From: Lamellibrachia columna
Lineage: Eukaryota > Annelida > Polychaeta > Sabellida > Siboglinidae
Reading direction: 5' to 3'
Length of the DNA: 64,000 nucleotides
Assembly (NCBI GenBank): GCA_963662155.1
Contig: OY759271.1
Location: forward strand, 21,152,729-21,216,728
The notes beneath the pieces were generated by a model. The model worked only from the letters and a program-made list of their open reading frames with translations, was not told the DNA's origin and did no database searches. The position numbers and the translations under genes were made by a program. Shown piece after piece: positions 55,100 to 64,000 of this stretch. The first letter of the stretch is position 1; every line of letters begins with the position of its first letter.

Positions 55100-57417
55100 A
55101 CAACTTGTCTAATGAACTTGGATGATGTCGTACAAAATGAAAAAATACAATGCAAAACAGCAACTATTAGTTCATAACATTTATTCATTATGTATAGACA
55201 TTCAACGAACACTTATTATGTATACAACATTCATGCTATGTTTGGTAGCGTTAGAATCATTCATCAATTTAATTTTCATAAGTACTTAAACAATGTATTA
55301 ATAAATAATCCTGTGCCAATGCTAATTGATCATTGTTGATTTGAGCAGTACAAGTTGATGAAACATCATCTCATTAAAACTAGCGACAAATGATCCTTGT
55401 TGAAGGAAGTGCCTCAATAAATCTACATTTTTACACCGGGAACTGCAGCAAAACACATCACTAATTTGGTGCAGATTAGACAAAACATCATAATTCTGTC
55501 AATAATTATGAGTCAATTAATTCAAGTTATTCAGGTATTGAACACTTTTGTTCTGTCATTTCAACCATGATTTTATAAGTTAGATTCTCCTGCAAATCTA
55601 CATCACATAAACAGACATTCCTTACACTATGGATCCTGAAACGTGAATTTGGGGGAGAGGTTAAAAAGGCCATGTAAGAAAGAGCCCAAAAATATATAAA
55701 TAATTAGAACACTTTGCTTGCCCCTGTTCATGAAACTGTCACCCAATAGTTAGTCATCACTGGTTCCTCAGAACCCAATAGCTGGTCTGAATGAATGAAT
55801 TAACAACTCATCACTCATTTAGTCATCATAATTTCATAGGTATTTAATGCATCATAAATTTGTCATGGTAAACCATCAGACATATACAACACTTGTAACA
55901 GTTTTAGTGATTAGTACTTTACATCGCTATAAAATAGGTTAAACTCTCATAAAACAGGTCTGGCACTGCTAGATGCATAGATCTGATCAGCATATAAAAA
56001 ATAGAAACAAAATTTACATAAACCATGGACATTAACCTTGCTGCTCATCAATAAAACTAAAGTTGCTTATGTACATATGTGCAGCTTCAAAGCAACAATA
56101 CATCTGGCTATGCACATGCATGAATACATACAGAAGACACATTATTGTTTCTCTTCGTAGGATCTTTTCCATGTTGCTGCCCAATATAACAACATAACAG
56201 CACCTCATCTCAAATATATACCTGATCAACAGTAGGCCAAGTAAAACATTACATCATACATTTATCTTAACATCACTGAACTAAAAAACCAAACGATTTC
56301 AAATTTACTAATAAACACACTTACATATTTTACATTAGACTTCAAATGTCAGCAAATTTATCCTCAATCCTATAAAAAGTTACAAGATCGTTATTTGTTA
56401 CGTCTTTTTACGAAAATATGACCCAGAATATGGTTGAGAGTAAAAATTAAACAATACAGTACCTAACTGAAAAACATCCTTTAAAGATAAAATGTTCTAT
56501 GTCTGTACAATTTGATATAGGCTGAAGCTGTTATTAAAATAGTATGGAACTTATTCTAAGAAATGTATAACACATTTCCTTATAGAGGCAAATATGTCAT
56601 GTAGTGAATGTTATTTAAGAGCCCAGCAGCAGATCTTAGTTAACAGAAACATGCCAGTCTCATGTGGCAACGAATACTGTACATAGGGTTCTACTGATGA
56701 AACTGCTAACTTACCAGTGGCCTTTTTAATCTTTTGGTTCATATATACATATATTTATTAAAAACAATGGTCAATTGGTTAGATAAATTATGTACAAATT
56801 TGCTACTGTTGTAAGCTGCCTTCACCACATGGCAGGTGGCACCATCTTTGATGCTAATTTTTGTAAGAGGACAATTCGAAAGTCAATAGACAAGAATCAA
56901 TGTAGCAATTTCTTGGTAACATTTATGAGGTTGGGGATAAAAATGTTGGGTTAACTCCCTACAAGAATGAACCAATAATAAAGTCTGAAAAATGAACATT
57001 ATTCGACACAAGTTTGGCGTGTTTGTTTGGGACTAACTGAGATCATCTTGCTATGATTTATGTTGCTACCCTATGTACACATACATTGACAGGGCTTGAG
57101 ACCACACTTGATACATCACATGGGGCCACCCAGTTTCAGCGAGCAGTTGGTGCAATTGTAAACATCAAATAACAGCATGACTACATTCACTGTTGTATGC
57201 CAACAGGTCGTAGGACTACAACTTTTTACAAAATTACTACATTGCAGCTAGCTTCAAGTTTGACTCCACCTCAATGTAATACACCCAATTTATGATCCTT
57301 GTTTGAACAGGAATTCATACTAGAAAGCAAGATGGTTTCCTTGTTAGTGTCCGAATCAGTATATAAGTTAGGGAAGCTGTTGTACTTCTTCAAACTACTT
57401 AGGTTACGTGACCCAGC
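55100..57417. other. Unassigned AT-rich region downstream of the ErbB gene
   Basis: It may include the long 3' untranslated region of the receptor gene, which is transcribed leftward. TTTATT (a minus-strand AATAAA) near 55,171 could be its polyadenylation signal, but nothing fixes this. Confidence 0.35.
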
Positions 57418-57772
57418 TTGTGTGGACTGTATTTCACTGTTACTTCTACTACTGTAACATTGGGTGGTTTGTAGACTGTATTTCACTGTTACTTCTACTA
57501 CTGTAACATTGGGTGGGTTGTAGACTGTATTTCACTGTTACTTCTACTACTGTAACATTGGGTGGGTTGTAGACTGTATTTCACTGTTACTTCTATTACT
57601 GTAACATTGGGTGGGTTGTAGACTGTATTTCACTGTTACTTCTACTACTGTAACATTGGGTGGGTTGTAGACTGTATTTCACTGTTACTTCTACTACTGT
57701 AACATTGGGTGGGTTGTAGACTGTATTTCACTGTTACTTCTACTACTGTAACATTGGGTGGGTTGTTGACTG
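57418..57772. repeat. 49-bp minisatellite, 7 copies
   Basis: Units contain GACTGTATTTCACTGTTACT, then TCTACTACTGTAACATTGGG, then TGGGTTGTA. Copies are nearly identical (one has CTATTACTG), so the array is young. Confidence 0.95.
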
Positions 57773-58671
57773 TATTCTCATGCAGGAAACTGACTTAGTG
57801 ATAATGTACAGGAGTCTCAATGCTAACTCTCCTGAGGTAAACCATCAACCTGCATCAACTCCTGGCATCTTGTACTTCATCTCAAGTCTATATCTCAGCA
57901 AGTATCTTATTTACACAGAGAAAGCCTGGTCAACAACACATGTTCCGAGCACTGCAGGTGAGACATGGCAGGCTTTCTTAAGCACTGTTTTTGAGTGCAG
58001 AGTTATTACACAAAGAAAAAGATATCGTGAGAAGTGTCCATGCAGTGGACTGTAGGTGTTGCATGGCAGTGGTGCCACAAACAGCTACACCAGGTACAAT
58101 GACAGGTCAGTAATCCTCTGTCTTCCTGAGTAGTCATGTTGGACGGTCACTTGATGCCATGGAGAACGTATGCTGTCCATCAGCCCTGTACAAGTCTGGT
58201 GAACAGTGTGATAACACACAATCACTTGGTGTGGCAGATGACAACTACAGCACTGTGTCTCTGCACATGTTAATGAGGAGTCGAGCCTGGACTGACATGT
58301 CACTTGGGTGTAGACTTGGGACTGACATGTCTCATGGGTGACTTGGACCCACCCTGTGTACCTGAACACAAGTGTCTGTGTGTTGCAGCGTGGATGTGCG
58401 ACATTCAATGTCATACACAGATGCGTGCAGCGACACTCATCAAACTACAGACGGCTTCAAAAAGTCCCTCTGTTGCAGTCAATACTGACCATGCGTGAAT
58501 CACCAGTCACCTGAATCAAGCAGTTATCACATATCACTTGATGAACCTAGACCTGGTCATGTAGGGCCACTTAGTTCTGGCCACGTTGTTGTGACAGTCA
58601 GCATGTCACCCATCAATTATGCCCCGTGTTGCCCTCTCGTGCTGCTTTACCACACCAGCACACATCTGCCA
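57773..58671. other. Probable 3' untranslated region of the ErbB gene
   Basis: No other coding exon was recognised on either strand. Confidence 0.4.
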
Positions 58672-60916
58672 TCATACTTGCGACTCGTGATTTGTGTTTT
58701 CAAAATACACCTTGTTGCTTGCTCGCTTCTGGTTGTGTTTATTGCAGTAGTCTGCGTCGATGGACGATGTTGAAGACCCACGATCTGACCGGCGCTTTTT
58801 GACCCCAACAACTGCTGGTGGAGGGGGAGGCGGCGCTCTAATGCTGCCCACTGGTGGCAGGGGGTTGAAATACTCTGGATTGTCTATGCACATTTTGTTT
58901 GTCATCTCCAGATACTGCCCCGGCTGGTCGTCTGGAAACGCGTCGTCTGGAACTGTGTCTGTGTCATCCATGTTGTCATCTGAAACAGGCCACGCTCAAG
59001 GTGAGAATATGGAGGTTAACATGTCACAACATTAATTAAATCAAAATGATATATCAATTAAACCACATTCTATTCCCTAAACTAAATTGTTTTGGTCAAA
59101 TATGTTAAAAGAAATGTTTAAGATTTTTCCTTTTTGAAAGAAACTGTGGAAATACATTTAGCAAGAAAGATGGATTCTCTCGCGTGCTCTCACTGGCAAC
59201 AGCTGTATTATCACTGGCCTAAAAATCCTAAGAAATTTTTTAATAAGAAGTGCTGTTCTATTGTACACTAAGTGCACTGATATTTCTAACTTAGACAGGT
59301 GGTTTTTCTCACACCTATGGAATAAAATGCAGCATACATGTATTGCAGAAGAGAACACATGGCTATATTTCCTCATTAAATAAGTATTCTATTTTCTATG
59401 TATTCATTTATTACGATTACTATAATAAATGATCTAGCTATGAGATGTGACCGGCTAGAGACACTGACCAGAACCTCCGACCAGGTCCATGTAGGCGGCG
59501 GGGTTGGACGACTTGGGCTGCAGGTAGTCGTCTTCGTCCACGGGCAGTATGTGACCTTTCTGCCGCACGTCACCATTGTATATCGGTGGCAGCGGCGGCG
59601 CACCGTCCGGCTCGTCTTCTCGGTCTCCAACAATCCGACAGGGGTCAGCACTGTAGCGGGAGTTGACGCTACTTCGAGGCGGCTGGCCATCACGTTGCTT
59701 CTTGGCAGCTGAAGCCTTCTCAAGACCGCTGTAGCGGGACTCCCGATGCTGAGGGGGCGGTAGCCCCACCGACCTGGGGTGCCTGTAGTGATGGTATGGA
59801 CTGTCTGTGTTGCTGAGCAGGCGTTGGTGGGCATCATTGTCATAGTCACTGCCCGATACTGACACCTGCAAACAATCAGCATCATCTCTCAAGCTCTCAA
59901 ACAATCAGCGTCATCTCTAAAACAATCAGCACTCAAAACTGGCTAAAACAAAATGTATTATTTAATTTTTTTTTTTTGCAGATTATATACAGTATATGTA
60001 TATAACAACAATTTATGAACATATAACTTAATTTCTGCCTCGTCAGTATTTGTGCTGAAACAAAGCCATTTCATTATGTTAAAAAGATTAAAATTAGTTT
60101 TCTCATATTTCACTTCATATTTTGTATAAAAGTTATCAGTCATATATCTGTGACTTGTGGTTAAATGAGTAGTTTGTTATGGACCTTGCTCTGGGGACTG
60201 TCAGTGACCTCTGGTGGCTGAGGATGGAGATACTCCTCGGCATCAATGACTTCCTCTGGACCGTCAGCGATGCTGAGACTGCGGATAAGGTCTTTGGAGT
60301 CATAATTCATGCTTGGGAGACGCATCCATTTATCGCCCTGTGTCAACAGTCATCACACGATACATGAAACAACACTGAACAAAATACACTCTATTATAAA
60401 TTGTCCTAACTATCTGTACACACTGTCGATTGTCTAAATCAAATGTCACTAGTGTGGCAGCCAGAATGACTCCAATGATTTTCCTGAAATACAAGCATCA
60501 GTTGACGTTTGACTATTGTACAAATAAGTAACCAATTAATCAAATATAACAAATAATAATTAAGTCCATAACAAGTTAAATTGTGTAACAAAAGGAAAGA
60601 ATGAAAAAAGAAAATTTCTTACAATGTCATTATGAACAAGTTTGGCAAAATGTAAAAAAAATATTCATAATCAGTGAAAACGGAGAATAGGTATACATTA
60701 TTAAACACACATACATAGAGTTTTCATAGTTTAAAGAAAATATTTCATATTATTCTCCATTTAACAGTCTACTTTTGTTCCTCGTTTGAAGAATGGTTCT
60801 TGACAGAAATAAACTTACAGGAATGACAAGATAGCGGCCAGGGTCTCGGGCCATCTTTGCAAACTCTTCAGAGAGTTCACGGAACGATGGTCGACTCTGA
60901 GCATCCAACATCCAGC
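58672..60916 (-). CDS. ErbB/EGFR-family receptor tyrosine kinase, last four coding exons
   Basis: EGF-family receptors are membrane kinases; this part is the kinase end and the tyrosine-rich tail. Exon a, 60,819-60,916: [18 protein letters not shown], then [14 protein letters not shown], the kinase C-lobe end (donor GTAAGT). Exon b, 60,185-60,337: GDKWMRLPS and [13 protein letters not shown] (weak donor GTCCAT). Exon c, 59,469-59,865: [20 protein letters not shown] (donor GTCAGT, phase 1). Exon d, 58,672-58,979: GQYLEMTN and DNPEYFNP, ending ENTNHESQV. Splice phases agree across all joins (1/0/0/1). Tail tyrosines in YLQP, NPxY and EYL contexts suit PTB/SH2 adaptors such as Shc and Grb2 (family knowledge). 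The kinase core, transmembrane and ligand-binding exons lie beyond the right edge. The exact C-terminus is uncertain. Confidence 0.93.
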
Positions 60917-60949
60917 CTGAGGCAAATGATAACACACAACATCAACAAA

Positions 60950-60950
<1 letters not shown>

Positions 60951-60995
<45 letters not shown>

Positions 60996-60996
60996 C
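60951..60996. repeat. (GGCA)n microsatellite
   Basis: Eleven AGGC tetranucleotides followed by CACACGCACACATGCAC, inside an ErbB intron 35 bp from an exon. Confidence 0.95.
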
Positions 60997-61427
60997 ACAC
61001 ACGCACACATGCACACACACTACAGGCAATCACTAACACACTCCCTCATCCATACACATCACCTGTATACAGATGACACATGATGTGAATAAGACTCATT
61101 AATACATTGTCCATCCGTTCAGTCTCTCACCACCAACCAGGCAATGACAACAGAAAAGTTATAGAGTCTTTGATAATAAACAGTTAACGTTTTATCCAAG
61201 ATGTAGAATTATTGCCTTGGGGTATGCAAAACATGTTTGAATTGCATGAATACAACAGCACTGTCACACCACAGTAATGTGTAGAGAATGGAACAACTTA
61301 GACTTGATCATGATCATGTAGACATCTACAGTGGTCATAACAACATGATTGTTGCCCAGCCTGGGGACATAGCAGCAATACCAACAAATTAGAAACTGCC
61401 CTAAATTCATCAATGCAAACCATTACT
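60997..61427 (-). other. Intron of the ErbB gene
   Basis: No exon seen. The intron upstream of exon a extends from 60,917 past the window end. Confidence 0.6.
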
Positions 61428-63985
61428 AGACCTGTGATGTACACCCCGACTGAGATGTGTGATGTACACCCCACTGAGATGTGTGATGTACACCCCCACT
61501 GAGATGTGTGATGTACACTCCCACTGAGATGTGTGATGTACACCTCCACTGAGATGTGTGATGTACACCTCCACTGAGATGTGTGATGAACACCCCCACT
61601 GAGATGTGTGATGTACACCTCCACTGAGATGTGTGATGTACACCCCCACTGATATGTGTGATGTACACCCCCACTGATATGTGTGATGTACACTCCCACT
61701 GAGATGTGTGATGTACACCCCCACTGAGATGTGTGATGAACACCCCCACTAAGATGTGTGATGTACACCTCCACTGAGATGTGTGATGTACACCTCCACT
61801 GAGATGTATGATGTACACCCCCACTGAGATGTGTGATGTACACCCCCACTGAGATGTGTGATGTACACTCCCACTGAGATGTGTGATGTACACCCCCACT
61901 GAGATGTGTGATGTACACTCCCACTGAGATGTGTGATGTACACTCCCACTGAGATGTGTGATGTACACCTCCACTGAGATGTGTGATGTACACCTCCACT
62001 GAGATGTGTGATGTACACCCCCACTGAGATGTGTGATGTACACTCCCACTGAGATGTGTGATGTACACCACCACTGAGATGTGTGATGTACACTCCCACT
62101 GAGATGTGTGATGTACACTCCCACTGAGATGTGTGATGTACACCCCCACTGAGATGTGTGATGTACACTCCCACTGAGATGTGTGATGTACACCTCCACT
62201 GAGATATGTGATGTACACCCCCACTGAGATGTGTGATGCACACCACCACTGAGATGTGTGATGTACACCCCCACTGATATGTGTGATGTACACCCCCACT
62301 GAGATGTGTGATGTACACCCCCACTGAGATGTGTGATGTACACCCCCACTGAGACGTGTGATGTACACTCCCACTGAGATGTGTGATGTACACCTCCACT
62401 GAGATGTGTGATGTACACCTCCACTGAGATGTGTGATGTACACTCCCACTGAGATGTGTGATGTACACTCCCACTGAGATGTGTGATGTACACCTCCATT
62501 GAGATGTGTGATGTACACCTCCACTGAGATGTGTGATGTACACCCCCACTGAGATGTGTGATGTACACTCCCACTGAGATGTGTGATGTACACCACCACT
62601 GAGATGTGTGATGTACACTCCCACTGAGATGTGTGATGTACACTCCCACTGAGATGTGTGATGTACACCCCCACTGAGATGTGTGATGTACACTCCCACT
62701 GAGATGTGTGATGTACACCTCCACTGAGATATGTGATGTACACCCCCACTGAGATGTGTGATGCACACCACCACTGAGATGTGTGATGTACACCCCCACT
62801 GATATGTGTGATGTACACCCCCACTGAGATGTGTGATGTACACCCCCACTGAGATGTGTGATGTACACCCCCACTGAGATGTGTGATGTACACTCCCACT
62901 GAGATGTGTGATGTACACCTCCACTGAGATGTGTGATGTACACCCCCACTGAGATGTGTGATGTACACTCCCACTGAGATGTGTGATGTACACCTCCACT
63001 GAGATGTGTGATGTACACCCCCACTGAGATGTGTGATGTACACCCCCACTGAGATGTGTGATGTACACCCCCACTGAGATGTGTGATGTACACCCCCACT
63101 GATGTATGATGTACAGTCCCACTGATATGTGTGATGTACACCCCACTGATATGTGTGATGTACACCCCCACTGAGATGTGTGATGTACACCACCACTGAG
63201 ATGTGTGATGTACACCCCCACTGATATGTGTGATGTACACCCCCACTGATATGTGTGATGTACACCCCCACTGATATGTGTGATGTACACCCCCACTGAT
63301 ATGTGTGATGTACACCCCCACTGAGATGTGTGATGTACACCCCCACTGATATGTGTGATGTACACTCCCACTGAGATATGTGATGTACACCCCCACTGAG
63401 ATGTGTGACATACACCCCCACTGATATGTGTGATGTACACCCCCACTGATATGTGTGATGTACACCCCCACTGATATGTGTGATGTACACCCCCACTGAT
63501 ATGTGTGATGTACACCCCCACTGAGATGTGTGATGTACACCCCCACTGATATGTGTGATGTACACTCCCACTGAGATGTGTGATGTACACTCCCACAGAG
63601 ATGTGTGATGTACACTCCCACTGAGATGTGTGATGTCCACTCCCACAGAGATATGTGATGTACACTCCCAATGAGATGTGTGATGTACACCCCCACTGAT
63701 ATGTGTGATGTACAGTCCCACAGAGATATGTGATGTACACTCCCAATGAGATGTGTGATATACACTCCCAATGAGATGTGTGATGTACACTCCCACAGAG
63801 ATATGTGATGTACAGTCCCAATGAGATGTGTGATGTACACTCCCAGTGAGATATGTGATGTACACCCCCACTGATATGTGTGATGTACACCCCCACTGAT
63901 ATGTGTGATGTGCAGTCCCACAGAGATATGTGATGTACACTCCCAGTGAGATGTGTGATGTACAGTCCCACTGAGATGTGTGAGC
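61428..63985. repeat. 2.56-kb minisatellite of 25-bp units in an ErbB intron
   Basis: About 102 units of GAGATGTGTGATGTACACCC, then CCACT, with variants ACACTCC, ACACCTCC, GATATG and, at the right end, CACAGAGATATG and CAATGAG. Units are almost all exactly 25 bp and stop-free on the minus strand in three frames, so frames of 747, 857 and 880 codons exist with a 25-residue period and no coding meaning. A marked variant (GATGCACACCACC) recurs at 62,235 and 62,760, exactly 21 units apart, showing a segmental duplication of the array. Confidence 0.97.
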
Positions 63986-64000
63986 ACCGCACTAACCATA

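Noticed and set aside
57271..57486. Extra ErbB exon
   Set aside because: The frame has some Tyr/Ser-rich character, but it runs into the 49-bp array and shows no family motif or convincing splice sites.
58738..58743. AATAAA (minus strand) as the polyadenylation signal of the ErbB gene
   Set aside because: It lies inside the open last exon; use there would remove the stop codon, so a downstream signal is more likely.
61428..63985. CRISPR-like repeat-spacer structure
   Set aside because: This and the other arrays are direct tandem repeats without unique spacers, and the DNA is from an animal.
61298..63999. Minus-strand open frames of 747, 857 and 880 codons
   Set aside because: They are translations of the 25-bp minisatellite. 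All three frames are open because the unit has no stops and its length is not a multiple of three.

Overview
The window is animal genomic DNA. It has split genes with canonical GT/AG introns, a ribosomal-protein gene and a receptor tyrosine kinase gene, tRNA-derived SINEs, several LINE families, an LTR retrotransposon, a Polinton remnant, and many minisatellites. The repeat types fit an invertebrate, and I would guess a lophotrochozoan such as a mollusc. The sequence alone does not settle the species.

Layout. 1-5.6 kb: a decayed LINE, minisatellites and uncharacterised ORF fragments. 5.7-7.2 kb: a 35-bp minisatellite. 7.3-13.4 kb: a degraded Polinton/Maverick (adintovirus-like) element with all recognised genes on the minus strand. 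These are the remains of a protease, major capsid protein, small basic protein, minor capsid protein, integrase, a core-type protein and a packaging ATPase. A SINE and a minisatellite that arose inside the integrase gene interrupt it. 13.7-23.2 kb: LINE fragments, a hAT transposase split by an insertion, two minisatellites and an unnamed dispersed repeat. 23.2-27.8 kb: mostly empty, with microsatellites and one LINE scrap. 27.8-33.8 kb: a young Ty3/Gypsy-type element with two 1,823-bp LTRs and a TATA target duplication. Its internal region keeps only the integrase end of pol. 34.4-36.7 kb: an internally deleted LINE. 39.9-44.3 kb: the RPS26 gene on the plus strand, four exons. 45.8-46.7 kb: a tRNA-Asp(GTC) locus with duplications. 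47-54.4 kb: a SINE-derived 33-bp minisatellite, a foldback element and a 4.9-kb minisatellite. 58.7-60.9 kb: the last four recognisable coding exons of an ErbB/EGFR-family receptor on the minus strand. 61.4-64 kb: a 2.5-kb, 25-bp minisatellite inside the next upstream intron of that receptor.

Only RPS26, the ErbB gene and tRNA-Asp look like intact host genes; the first two are convergent. About 12 kb, close to a fifth of the window, is minisatellite. Most of the longest open frames (for example about 880, 857, 747 and 492 codons) are artefacts of stop-free repeat units whose length is not a multiple of three.

The points most worth following are: the integrase-only LTR element with near-identical LTRs and an unusually long match between its primer-binding site and tRNA-Leu; two minisatellites that can be traced to a mobile-element sequence (Polinton integrase and a SINE promoter); and the Polinton remnant itself.
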